Below, piece by piece: positions 1 to 7,255 of a DNA stretch of 22,149 bases. How positions within the stretch are numbered: position 1 is the stretch's first letter; each line of letters opens with the position of its first letter. The position numbers and the translations under genes are program-made. This stretch comes from CAZGXI01 sp964529715. GTDB lineage: Bacteria; Chloroflexota; Anaerolineae; Aggregatilineales; Ch27. Where the stretch lies: the NCBI GenBank assembly GCA_964529715.1, contig CAZGXI010000052.1, positions 1 to 22,149 of the forward strand. Direction: 5' to 3'. Under the pieces are notes generated by a model. That model did not search any database and was not told where the DNA came from. It was given only the letters and a program-made list of their open reading frames with translations.

Positions 1-301
1 TGGCGATCATGTCGGCATAGCCCCGGATGCTGGTCATGGGGATGCGCAGTTCGTGGGCGGCGGTGGAGATGAATTCCGACGTTTCTTTGCGGATGCGCTC
101 GGCGATGGCGGCAGGGTCGGCGGGATCGGCGGGTGCCGCGGCGGGTGCAGGTGTGGCTGCCGCATCCATCGCCTGGGCCAGCAGGGTGTCGATGGCCTCG
201 ATCTGAGCAGGAACACGGATTGGGATCATGGTGCCTTTGGCGGCTTGCTCTCGCATTTCGGCCAGCAAGGCGCGCGCCTGCTGGATCAGGTCGTTGCTCA
301 T
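1..301 (-). CDS. Partial sensor histidine kinase (N-terminal 100 residues, runs off the left edge)
   Basis: Reading from the ATG at 301 towards position 1 gives 100 codons with no stop. A soluble stretch of about 45 residues is followed by an Ala/Pro/Asp-rich linker (about 47-67) and then a HisKA dimerisation helix. The H-box HELRIPMTSIRGYADMIA carries the predicted phospho-accepting His at residue 83. It closely resembles the H-box of the next gene (HELKVPMTSISGYADLVG), so the two kinases are paralogues. There is no membrane segment and no GAF domain before the H-box, so this is a short cytoplasmic kinase; its ATPase domain must lie outside the window. The start ATG overlaps the stop of the upstream kinase (ATGA, 298-301), which implies translational coupling. 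Its partner regulator and signal are unknown. Confidence 0.85.
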   Translation of the reverse strand, partial: MSNDLIQQARALLAEMREQAAKGTMIPIRVPAQIEAIDTLLAQAMDAAATPAPAAAPADPADPAAIAERIRKETSEFISTAAHELRIPMTSIRGYADMIA

Positions 302-2190
302 GGCTTGTCCTCGTCTTTCGCCACCGGAATCGAGAAGGTAAATGCGCTGCCCAGGCCCGGCTCGCTTTCGATGGTCAGGTCGCCCCGCATCAGGGAGATC
401 AGGTTGCGTGTGATGGCAAAGCCCAGGCCGGTGCCTTGCTGCCCGATCACGTGATCGTTGTTGGCGCGCCAGAATTTCGTCCCTAGCTTGGCGACTTCTT
501 CTGGGGTCATGCCGACGCCGGTATCGCGCACGCAGAAGTAAACGGCGTGGTCTGCGTGCCAGACGCGCAGGGTAATCGTGCCGCCGTCGGGGGTGTACTT
601 GTAGGCGTTGCTCAACAGGTTCAATAACACCTGGGCCAGCCGCGTCCGGTCGGCCAGGACAGGCGGCAAGACGGGGTCTACTTCTTCGATCAGGCGGTGG
701 CCACGCTCCTGAACCTGGGTGATCACGCCGTCTCTGACCGTCTGCAGCACCTCGGCCACGTTGACCGGCGCAAAGTCGATAAACAGGTTGCCTGCCTCGA
801 TGCGGCTGATGTCGTTCAGGTCGTTGACCAGCACCTTCATCCGCTCGACATTGTCCTTGATCCGTGCGATGAACTGCTGCTGCTGTTCGTTGATCGGCCC
901 GGCCAGGCCGTTGCCGACGAGGTCGGCATAGCCGCTGATGCTGGTCATGGGTACTTTGAGTTCATGGGCCACCAGGCTCACGAACTCGCTTTTGGCACGG
1001 TCGGCGGCGCGGACGGCCTCAAACAGCCGCGTATTCTGAATGGAAACAGCGGCGCGGGCGGCCATGCGCGTCACCAGGTCCTGCTGCTCATCACTGAACC
1101 CGTGATCGGCGGTGAGGATGATCACCCCCATTGCCTGGTTTTCGTGGCGGATTGGGACGAACAGCACTGTGCGCGCGCCTTGTTGGGCCGTGCGCGGCTC
1201 TGCCCCTGCCACGACGCGCCCCAGCACCGGATATTGTTCCGGCGAAAGGGACATGCCTTCTTCTAACTGGCCCGGTAGTTCACCTGGACCGTACCGGGCG
1301 ACGATGCGCAGCAGGGGCGCCCCCTCCTCGCTCTCCAGCAGGCCGAGCGCGCCGCCGTCTGCGTCGGCCATGCGCGCGGCCCATTCGAGCGTGACATGCA
1401 TCACCGCGCCCTGGCCGATGGCCTCGTTCAACTGGCGGTCTACCCAGCGGAGCACGTTCAGTTCTTCCACGCGCTCGCGCAGGGCTTGATCGGTCTCGCC
1501 GAACAGGCGGGCATTGTCGATAGCAATGGCGGCTTGCCCGGCGAAAGCGTCCAGGGCGTTGAGGTCCTCCTGACCGAACAACCCGGCGAAAGCGCGATTA
1601 TCGACATAGACCACACCCGTCACCTGGCCGCGCACGCGCAGCGGAGTCGCCATAATACTGCGTAGGGCGTTGGTGATCACGCTCATCTGCCCGGCGAAGC
1701 GTGGGTCTTCCTGAGCATTCGTGGTCACGACGGGTTGACCGCTTTCCATCACCTGCCGTGTGACTGTGCGGCTAACGTGGAACTCGCCGCTTTCCAGGGT
1801 CTGCTGGTCGATGTTGCGCGCTACTTTGGGCACCAGGTTGCCGTCGTCGTCCAGCAGCATCAGAAAGCCGCGCTCGGCGCCGGTCAGTTTGATGATAGCG
1901 TCCATTACCTGGTCGAGCACGGTCTGCAAATCGAGCGAGGAGCCGATCAGCCGTGACACTTCATACAACGCCGCCAGCCGTTGCTGCTGCTTCACATCGC
2001 GGCGCTCTTCTGCCAGGCGCTCCAGCAAACCCGCCAGCGACTCCAGGCGGTTGACCATGTAGCCCGCGTCGATGCGATTGGCCCGTACCTGGCTGATCAA
2101 CAGAGACAGGTTTTGCCGGGCGTTGGTCAGTTCCATGTCGAGCTGGCGGCGGGCACGTTCCAAAGGGCCGGTGCCGGGCTTGTTGGTCAT
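298..2190 (-). CDS. Cytoplasmic GAF-GAF sensor histidine kinase
   Basis: Predicted 630-residue two-component sensor kinase that autophosphorylates on His and passes phosphate to an unidentified response regulator. In order: an N-terminal helical region (about 1-70), GAF domain 1 (about 70-228), GAF domain 2 (about 240-395), HisKA with H409 in HELKVPMTS, and a C-terminal HATPase domain with N-box Asn at about 528 (LLNLLSNAYKYTPDGG), G1 box DTGVGM (about 556-561) and G2 box GTGLGFAI (about 586-593). No transmembrane helix is seen, so it should sense an internal small molecule or redox state through the GAF domains. I chose the ATG at 2190 because it overlaps the stop of nth by ATGA (2187-2190). 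An in-frame upstream ATG at 2271 would put 27 extra residues inside nth. The 3' end overlaps the next kinase in the same way. Confidence 0.93.
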   Translation of the reverse strand: MTNKPGTGPLERARRQLDMELTNARQNLSLLISQVRANRIDAGYMVNRLESLAGLLERLAEERRDVKQQQRLAALYEVSRLIGSSLDLQTVLDQVMDAIIKLTGAERGFLMLLDDDGNLVPKVARNIDQQTLESGEFHVSRTVTRQVMESGQPVVTTNAQEDPRFAGQMSVITNALRSIMATPLRVRGQVTGVVYVDNRAFAGLFGQEDLNALDAFAGQAAIAIDNARLFGETDQALRERVEELNVLRWVDRQLNEAIGQGAVMHVTLEWAARMADADGGALGLLESEEGAPLLRIVARYGPGELPGQLEEGMSLSPEQYPVLGRVVAGAEPRTAQQGARTVLFVPIRHENQAMGVIILTADHGFSDEQQDLVTRMAARAAVSIQNTRLFEAVRAADRAKSEFVSLVAHELKVPMTSISGYADLVGNGLAGPINEQQQQFIARIKDNVERMKVLVNDLNDISRIEAGNLFIDFAPVNVAEVLQTVRDGVITQVQERGHRLIEEVDPVLPPVLADRTRLAQVLLNLLSNAYKYTPDGGTITLRVWHADHAVYFCVRDTGVGMTPEEVAKLGTKFWRANNDHVIGQQGTGLGFAITRNLISLMRGDLTIESEPGLGSAFTFSIPVAKDEDKP

Positions 2191-2918
2191 TGTTCTGCCC
2201 CAGACAAGTGATCGGACGGGACATGGGCGCGGTAGTAGTCGCAGTAGGCCTGGAGCGGACAACGCGGGCACTGTGGGTTGCGGGCATGACAGATTTCCCG
2301 CCCGTGCCGGATCAGGTTGAGGTGGAAGGTGTAGTAGTCCTCAGGCGGAACCAGTTGTTCCATCAGGCTATGCGCTTTTGCTGCGCTGATCTTTTCTTCA
2401 ATAAAACCGATTCGCTGGCTCAGCCGGTGAACATGAGTATCTACCGGAAAAGCCGGGCGTCCAAAAGCGAACAGTAACACAATGGCCGCCGTCTTTGGCC
2501 CGACGCCGTCCAACCCGGTCAGCCATGCCCTGGCCTCTTCTAGCGGCAGGTTGGCCAGAAAGCCGAGGTCCAGGCTGCCGTGCCGCTCTGCCGTGATGCG
2601 CCGCAGCACATGTTGGATACGCGGCCCTTTCTGCTTTGCCAGTCCCGCCGGGCGGATCGCATCGATCACAGCCTCGACCGGCGCGTCGCGCACCGCCTCC
2701 CATGAGGGGAAACGGGCCTTCAGCGCCAGGAACGCCCGATCCCGGTTGGTGTCGGACGTATTTTGGCTCAGGATGGTATTGATCAGTTCATCCAGCGGCG
2801 GCAACGCCGGTCGCCACTGTGGATCACCATAGGTCTGCCGCAGCAAATGCGCAACCGGTTGGTACTTGGCGGCGCGGCGCGACAGATCGTCGTCAGGCAA
2901 GGGCACAGTGGTGATCAT
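2187..2918 (-). CDS. nth: Endonuclease III (DNA glycosylase/AP lyase)
   Basis: 243-residue base-excision-repair enzyme that removes oxidised pyrimidines and nicks AP sites. The helix-hairpin-helix GLDGVGPKTA carries the predicted catalytic Lys142, and FPVDTHVHR carries catalytic Asp160. The C-terminus has the [4Fe-4S] motif C-X6-C-X2-C-X5-C at Cys210, 217, 220 and 226, the same spacing as in E. coli Nth. In-frame ATGs exist at 3038, 2927 and 2918. I chose 2918 because a promoter -10 (TACAAT, 2931-2926) covers the 2927 codon and would start RNA at about 2918; the longer forms add only unconserved residues. Its stop overlaps the start of the GAF kinase, so repair glycosylase and kinases appear to share one mRNA. 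Divergent from the radical-SAM gene. Confidence 0.93.
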   Translation of the reverse strand: MITTVPLPDDDLSRRAAKYQPVAHLLRQTYGDPQWRPALPPLDELINTILSQNTSDTNRDRAFLALKARFPSWEAVRDAPVEAVIDAIRPAGLAKQKGPRIQHVLRRITAERHGSLDLGFLANLPLEEARAWLTGLDGVGPKTAAIVLLFAFGRPAFPVDTHVHRLSQRIGFIEEKISAAKAHSLMEQLVPPEDYYTFHLNLIRHGREICHARNPQCPRCPLQAYCDYYRAHVPSDHLSGAEQ

Positions 2919-2925
2919 GCTGCGC

Positions 2926-2954
2926 ATTGTACAGAGATCGAGAAAGGCGCGCAA
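2926..2954 (-). promoter_or_regulatory. Promoter of nth and the kinase operon, probably leaderless
   Basis: Read on the minus strand: -35 TTGCGC (2954-2949), 17-bp spacer, -10 TACAAT (2931-2926), then 7 bases to the ATG at 2918. The -10 matches consensus at 5 of 6 positions; the -35 is weak. The predicted +1 falls on or next to the start codon and no Shine-Dalgarno sequence precedes it. Confidence 0.6.
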
Positions 2955-3031
2955 CGGCGGGCACGCCTTGAAACACGGCAGTTCTTGATGTTTTCTTTGC
3001 GACTTGTCGCTGCCACACGGGTGTGGATGGG

Positions 3032-3060
3032 TTGACAAACTGAACAGATGTTCGTATCAT
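3032..3060 (+). promoter_or_regulatory. Sigma-70-type promoter of the radical-SAM gene
   Basis: Consensus -35 TTGACA (3032-3037), a 17-bp spacer and -10 TATCAT (3055-3060). The ATG at 3067 begins 6 bases after the -10, where +1 is expected, so the mRNA is probably leaderless. An SOS-box-like palindrome fills the spacer. A further small inverted repeat, CCACAC-GG-GTGTGG (3013-3026), lies just upstream of the -35 and could be another regulator site. Confidence 0.8.
3042..3053. promoter_or_regulatory. SOS (LexA) box
   Basis: GAACAGATGTTC is a perfect match to GAAC-N4-GTTC, the LexA operator core known from Bacillus, actinobacteria and other Gram-positive-type lineages. It lies entirely between the -35 and -10 elements, where a bound repressor would block RNA polymerase. 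LexA itself is not in the window, so assignment of the binding protein is inference from motif and position. Confidence 0.65.
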
Positions 3061-3066
3061 GGGAGT

Positions 3067-4266
3067 ATGAGCAATGTGCATGTGAGACCCGACGCTGCCG
3101 AAAAACTGGCGCTCATGGCCGACGCCACCCGCTTTGAACCGGCAGGGGATCGTCCCCAGGCTGAAACGCGCGCCCTATCTCGCCGCGAGCCAACACCGGA
3201 GGACCGGCTGCAAGGCGCGTTGCAGTGTATTTCGCATGTCACCACGCCGACCGGTCAGATGCCCGTCCTCAAGACGATGGTAACGACGGCCTGTGAAAAA
3301 AACTGCTATTACTGCCCCTTTCGCGCCGGGCGCGGCAAAATGGACCGCGTCTCTTTTCAGCCAGACGAGCTGGCCCACACCTTCGACCAGATTCAGCGGG
3401 CCGGGCTGGTCAAGGGAATTTTCCTGTCGTCGGGCGTTGTCAACGGCGGCGTTTCTACCCAAGACAAGATCATCGACACCATCGAGATCATCCGCCGTAA
3501 GTACGACTATCAGGGCTATATCCACCTGAAAATCATGCCTGGCGCGGAGTACGACCAGCTTTTCCGCGCCATGCAAATCGCCGACCGCGTTTCGATCAAC
3601 CTGGAAGCGCCGACGGCAGAACGTCTTCACGCCCTGGCCCCGAAGAAGGATTTTGACGGCGAACTGCTGGAACGCCTGCAGTGGTCGCGCGACATCCGCC
3701 AGCGGTATCCTGGCCTGGTCCGCGCCAGCACGGTGACTCAGTTCGTGGTCGGCGCGGTGGGCGATACCGACCTGGAACTGCTGTCCCTCAGCGCGCGGCT
3801 GTACCGCCAGATCGGCCTGACGCGCGCCTACTATTCCGGTTTCAACCCGGTTGAGGAAACGCCGCTGGAAAACATCCCTCCCACCGATCCCCTGCGCGAA
3901 CGGCGGCTGTACCAGGCCAGTTTTTTGTTGCGCGACTATCTCTGGGATGTGGAGGACTTCCCTTTTCTCACCGATGGCAACCTGCGGCTTGAAGTCGATC
4001 CCAAGCGCGCCTGGGCAGACCTGCACCTGCTCCACTCGCCGGTGGACGTGATGCGGGCCAGCCGGGCCGACCTGCTGCGTGTGCCAGGCATCGGGCCGCG
4101 TGGGGCAGACGCCATCCTCAAGGCGCGGCGTAAAGGTCGCCTGAGCGACCTGGCGCATCTGAGCAAGCTGGGTATTCATGCACAGTGGGCTGCCCCGTAT
4201 ATCTTATTGGACGGGCGCAGGCCGCCGCTGCAACTGCCGCTGTTGGGTGATTCGCAAGATCGCTAG
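3067..4266 (+). CDS. Radical SAM protein with C-terminal helix-hairpin-helix (COG4277-type, putative DNA repair/modification)
   Basis: 399 residues. The N-terminus (EKLALMADATRFEPAG) resembles the COG4277/TIGR03916 family. The radical-SAM motif C-X3-C-X2-C is CEKNCYYC at Cys76, 80 and 83, for the [4Fe-4S] cluster that cleaves S-adenosylmethionine. Residues about 336-370 form a helix-hairpin-helix DNA-binding unit (LLRVPGIGPRGADAILKARR). The family's reaction is, to my knowledge, unestablished. In many genomes it is paired or fused with a uracil-DNA-glycosylase-like protein; here the neighbour is divergent nth. The ATG at 3067 is chosen because the promoter places +1 there. An in-frame ATG at 3004 lies upstream of the -35 and cannot be on that transcript. 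The SOS box suggests damage induction. The exact family is probable; the radical-SAM/HhH architecture is clear. Confidence 0.88.
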   Translation: MSNVHVRPDAAEKLALMADATRFEPAGDRPQAETRALSRREPTPEDRLQGALQCISHVTTPTGQMPVLKTMVTTACEKNCYYCPFRAGRGKMDRVSFQPDELAHTFDQIQRAGLVKGIFLSSGVVNGGVSTQDKIIDTIEIIRRKYDYQGYIHLKIMPGAEYDQLFRAMQIADRVSINLEAPTAERLHALAPKKDFDGELLERLQWSRDIRQRYPGLVRASTVTQFVVGAVGDTDLELLSLSARLYRQIGLTRAYYSGFNPVEETPLENIPPTDPLRERRLYQASFLLRDYLWDVEDFPFLTDGNLRLEVDPKRAWADLHLLHSPVDVMRASRADLLRVPGIGPRGADAILKARRKGRLSDLAHLSKLGIHAQWAAPYILLDGRRPPLQLPLLGDSQDR

Positions 4267-4282
4267 CCTTACTTTTTTGCGG

Positions 4283-4304
4283 CAGACCTTGGTCTGTGTC
4301 AGAC
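4283..4304. repeat. Overlapping small inverted repeats upstream of the isomerase
   Basis: CAGACC-TT-GGTCTG (4283-4296) is followed by a second, mutually exclusive pairing GTCTG-TGT-CAGAC (4292-4304). They lie in the 99-base gap between the radical-SAM stop and the isomerase. They could be an operator or alternative RNA folds. No U-tract follows, so they are not a terminator. I found no convincing -35/-10 for the isomerase here. Confidence 0.35.
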
Positions 4305-4365
4305 TTATCGCTGCCTGTTGCGGTCTCTTGCCAGATGTTTTGCCTCTGTCAAAAGGAGGAGTCTG

Positions 4366-6012
4366 ATGCCTGACTACCGCCTGCCCGAAATCAAGGAACC
4401 CGTTCCCGTCGGCGCGGACGAAGCGATTCTGGTTGCCAGCGGCGACCTGCGGCTTTCGGCCAACCAGACCTGCTGGCCTGCCCAGGAAGACATGGAAAGA
4501 CGGATCGTCGCTGCCTTTGCTGCCGAAGGTATCACGGTCAAACGCGGGCATCCATATGACCCGGTCGAGAAACATGGCTTCATTTCCAGCCAGCGTATGG
4601 GCATGGACGTGTTTAAGAACATCCATCCTGACGCGCGCCTGATCGTGGCGGAAGCCGTGTGGCAGTACAGCCACCACGTGCTGGCCGGCCTGCGTTCGCA
4701 TCGTGGTCCGATTCTCACCATCGCTAACTGGAGTGGAGAATGGCCGGGTCTGGTCGGGATGCTCAATCTCAACGGCTCGCTGACTAAAGCGGGGACACCT
4801 TACAGCACCATTTGGAGCCAGGATTTTACGGACGAGTTTTTTCTCAAAGGCATTCGCCAGTGGATTAAGGAAGGCAGGATCACCCACGACGCCAGCCATG
4901 TGCGTGACCTCGATCCGGGCCGGCTTCCCGCGCCCGAAGCCGGCCTGGGCCGCGCGCTGGCGACGCAGCTTCGCCGCGAAAAGGCCATCATGGGCATCTT
5001 CGATGAGGGGTGCATGGGCATGTACAACGCCATCATCGACGATGAGATGCTGAACCCGCTGGGTGTATACAAAGAACGGCTCAGCCAGTCAGCTTTGGTA
5101 GCCGCCATGCGTCTGGTGAGCGACGCCGAGGCGCAGCAGGTGCAGAACTGGTTGGATGCGCGTGGGATGAAGTTCGTCACCGGCCCGAACGAGGAAACCG
5201 ACCTCACCGACCGGCAGATTCTCGAACAGTGTAAGATGTATATTGCCGCCGTGCGCATCGCCCATGACTTCGGCTGTGCGCTTATCGGCATCCAGTATCA
5301 GCAGGGTCTTAAGGACATGGCTCCTGCTTCTGACCTGGCAGAGGGGCTACTCAACAATCCCGACCGCCCACCAGTCTACGCTCCTTCAGGGAAAGAACTA
5401 TATCCCGGCCAGGCGCTGCCGCACTTCAACGAAGTGGACGAAGGTGCTGGCCTGGATGCGCTGGTGACGAACCGCATCTGGACGGCGATGAGGCTGGACC
5501 CTTCGACAACGTTGCATGACGTGCGCTACGGCGAATATTACGGCGATGGCGTCAATGACTTCGTCTGGGTATTCCTGATTTCCGGCGCGGCTCCGGCCTC
5601 ACACTTCATCGGCGGTTATGCCGGCGCGTCCAGCGAACGCCAGCCAGAGATGTACTTCCGCCTCGGTGGCGGCACGCTTAAGGGGGTGAGCAAGCCCGGC
5701 GAAATTGTGTGGAGCCGCATCTACGTGATGGATCACCGGCTACATGCCGATCTGGGCCGCGCAACGGTGGTCGAACTTCCGCAGGCAGAAACCGAGCGCC
5801 GTTGGCAGATAACCACGCCACAGTGGCCGATTATGCACGCGGTGCTGCACGGTGTGACGCGCGACCAGTTTATGGCTCGCCACAAAGCCAACCACATCCA
5901 GGTGGTTTATGCCCCCTCGGCGGAGGTTGCCGATAGGGCGTTGGCGGCTAAGGCAGCCATGCTGCACGAGATGGGCATTGCCGTTCACCTGTGTGGAACG
6001 GTGAATCTGTAG
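4366..6012 (+). CDS. L-fucose isomerase-like sugar isomerase
   Basis: 548 residues, no signal peptide, so cytoplasmic. The segment FDEGCMGMYNAIIDDEML (about 212-229) and the C-terminal RHKANHIQVVYAP (about 505-517) resemble the N2 and C-terminal parts of the FucI/AraA-like fold. These proteins are metal-dependent aldose-ketose isomerases. Candidate metal ligands lie in HFNEVDEGAGLD (about 353-364) and His510 in ANHI; these assignments are inference. The E. coli FucI metal site is Glu, Asp, His. The start at 4366 has a strong Shine-Dalgarno (AAAAGGAGGA, 4351-4360); an in-frame ATG at 4318 has none. It is monocistronic, with its own terminator, beside a sugar transporter locus. It is divergent enough from classical FucI that the substrate (fucose, arabinose or another sugar) cannot be assigned. 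Confidence 0.75.
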   Translation: MPDYRLPEIKEPVPVGADEAILVASGDLRLSANQTCWPAQEDMERRIVAAFAAEGITVKRGHPYDPVEKHGFISSQRMGMDVFKNIHPDARLIVAEAVWQYSHHVLAGLRSHRGPILTIANWSGEWPGLVGMLNLNGSLTKAGTPYSTIWSQDFTDEFFLKGIRQWIKEGRITHDASHVRDLDPGRLPAPEAGLGRALATQLRREKAIMGIFDEGCMGMYNAIIDDEMLNPLGVYKERLSQSALVAAMRLVSDAEAQQVQNWLDARGMKFVTGPNEETDLTDRQILEQCKMYIAAVRIAHDFGCALIGIQYQQGLKDMAPASDLAEGLLNNPDRPPVYAPSGKELYPGQALPHFNEVDEGAGLDALVTNRIWTAMRLDPSTTLHDVRYGEYYGDGVNDFVWVFLISGAAPASHFIGGYAGASSERQPEMYFRLGGGTLKGVSKPGEIVWSRIYVMDHRLHADLGRATVVELPQAETERRWQITTPQWPIMHAVLHGVTRDQFMARHKANHIQVVYAPSAEVADRALAAKAAMLHEMGIAVHLCGTVNL

Positions 6013-6068
6013 ATGATCACAGGACCGGAGAGACCTTCCCGGTCCGGTCAACTGCGTGACAGGGACGG

Positions 6069-6105
6069 TATGGCCCGCTGCCGAGAGCGGGCCATACTTT
6101 TGTTT
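6069..6105 (+). terminator. Intrinsic terminator of the isomerase gene
   Basis: A perfect 11-bp stem, TATGGCCCGCT with AGCGGGCCATA (6069-6079 and 6086-6096), closes a 6-base loop and is followed by CTTTTGTTT. A smaller upstream inverted repeat (GGACCGG 6022-6028 with CCGGTCC 6039-6045) has no T-tract. Confidence 0.88.
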
Positions 6106-6154
6106 CCCGCCACAAAGCCCCGGTCGCAAACATCCCGATCACCGGAAATCCCAC

Positions 6155-6184
6155 TTGACTCCAAATACAAACCTATGATACGCT
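6155..6184 (+). promoter_or_regulatory. Candidate promoter of the first LacI/ABC operon
   Basis: TTGACT (6155-6160) is a good -35. An extended -10, TG-A-TACGCT (hexamer 6179-6184), lies 18 bp downstream. TATGAT at 6174-6179 is a better hexamer but its 13-bp spacing is too short. The predicted +1 falls inside the palindromic operator that follows. Confidence 0.45.
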
Positions 6185-6187
6185 GAA

Positions 6188-6213
6188 GTTGAACGTTCAC
6201 GTGAACGTTCAAC
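6188..6213. promoter_or_regulatory. Perfect 26-bp palindromic operator upstream of the first lacI gene
   Basis: All 26 bases are self-complementary. The site consists of two copies of the 8-bp palindrome GAACGTTC (6191-6198 and 6203-6210) separated by ACGT and flanked by GTT and AAC. A central CG within an AACGTT core is typical of LacI-family operators. It covers the expected transcription start 25 bases before the lacI gene, which points to autoregulation of the operon. Confidence 0.85.
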
Positions 6214-6238
6214 TGACCCGGTGGAGCGTGTCGTAGCC

Positions 6239-7252
6239 ATGTCTACCAAAGCGCCGACCATCCGCGATGTTGCCGAACTGGCCGGGGTATCCGCGCAGAC
6301 GGTCTCCTGCGTCATCAACGGCAAGGGTAGCATTTCTGCCGCGACGCGCCTGCGCGTGATGCAGGCTATCGAAACCCTCAATTATCGCCGCAACCCTATC
6401 GCCCGCAGTATGCGTACCCGCCAGACCGGACTGATCGGCCTGTTGGTGTTGGACATCACCAGTCCGGTGCTGTCCACCATCGCCAGCACGGTGGAGGCCG
6501 CCGCTTACGCCGAGGAGTACAACGTTCTGCTATACAATGTGGGGCACAGTGTGCGCCGCGAACGCGATTTTGTGGAGAAGGCCGCCGACCGCCGCGTGGA
6601 TGGCCTGATCATCGTCAACGCCGTCGATGAAACTCGCTCGATAGAAATGGTAGCACAGGGCGGCGTCCCAACCGTGTTGGTGGCCTCCGTTGAGACGACT
6701 GCTGTCCCCTCCGTCAGCGCAGACAACATCCGGGGCGCGTACCTGGCGACCCAACATGCTATCGAACTTGGCCACCGCGAGATCGCACATATCAGCGGCG
6801 CGCTTGAACTGGCCGTCGCCCGGCATCGTGTCCAGGGTTATCAGCAGGCATTGGATGATTATGGATTGTCCTACCGACAGGTTGTCACACCGCGTGGCAA
6901 CCGCTGGAGCTACCGGGATGGCTACGAGGCGATGCAGCGATTGCTCCAGACATCGCCGCGTCCGACGGCGGTGTTTGTCGCCGGAGACCAGATGGCTATT
7001 GGGGCCTATCGTGCCCTGACGGAGGCTGGGCTGAGCGTTCCCGACGATATGTCGGTAATCGGCTTCGACGACATCGAGGCGGCGATGTTCACCGCGCCGC
7101 CGTTAACGACCATCCGCCAACCGTTTTATGAGATTGCGACACAGGCGTTTTCGTTGCTGTTACAGATCATGGACGGCCAGCGCCCTCAGGGAGCGCAAAT
7201 TATCCTCCCGCCGGAACTGATCGTCCGCGAATCGACTCGATCGGTCGGTTGA
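6239..7252 (+). CDS. LacI-family transcriptional regulator 1
   Basis: 337 residues, usual length for the family. The N-terminal helix-turn-helix is TIRDVAELAGVSAQTVSCVIN (seen in pieces at about 7-27), followed by the hinge (YRRNPIARSMRT, about 49-60). The remainder is a periplasmic-binding-protein-like effector domain containing the conserved GFDDIEAAMFTAPPLTTIRQP. The variable recognition positions are Ala-Gln (VSAQTVS), unlike regulator 2. The start at 6239 gives the standard LacI N-terminus (MSTKAPTIRDVA); a GTG at 6221 would add six residues. It probably binds the 26-bp palindrome just upstream and responds to the sugar carried by the downstream transporter. It is first in the operon, 135 bases before the binding protein, with no clear promoter between. 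Confidence 0.93.
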   Translation: MSTKAPTIRDVAELAGVSAQTVSCVINGKGSISAATRLRVMQAIETLNYRRNPIARSMRTRQTGLIGLLVLDITSPVLSTIASTVEAAAYAEEYNVLLYNVGHSVRRERDFVEKAADRRVDGLIIVNAVDETRSIEMVAQGGVPTVLVASVETTAVPSVSADNIRGAYLATQHAIELGHREIAHISGALELAVARHRVQGYQQALDDYGLSYRQVVTPRGNRWSYRDGYEAMQRLLQTSPRPTAVFVAGDQMAIGAYRALTEAGLSVPDDMSVIGFDDIEAAMFTAPPLTTIRQPFYEIATQAFSLLLQIMDGQRPQGAQIILPPELIVRESTRSVG

Positions 7253-7255
7253 GCG

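Noticed and set aside
3013..3026. CCACAC-GG-GTGTGG as part of a terminator or CRISPR-like repeat
   Set aside because: Single short copy without T-tract; mentioned only as a possible upstream operator.
3175..4179. Minus-strand open frame of 334 codons opposite the radical-SAM gene
   Set aside because: Low-complexity antisense shadow; the plus-strand frame has the CX3CX2C and HhH motifs and a promoter.
4273..4296. Terminator of the radical-SAM gene (T6 run and CAGACC/GGTCTG hairpin)
   Set aside because: The T-run comes before the hairpin on the plus strand; on the minus strand it reads as A's. The order is wrong for a terminator.
6191..6210. SOS box inside the 26-bp palindrome
   Set aside because: The GAAC and GTTC units occur as GTTC-N4-GAAC or with no spacer, the wrong order for GAAC-N4-GTTC; the site fits a LacI operator better.
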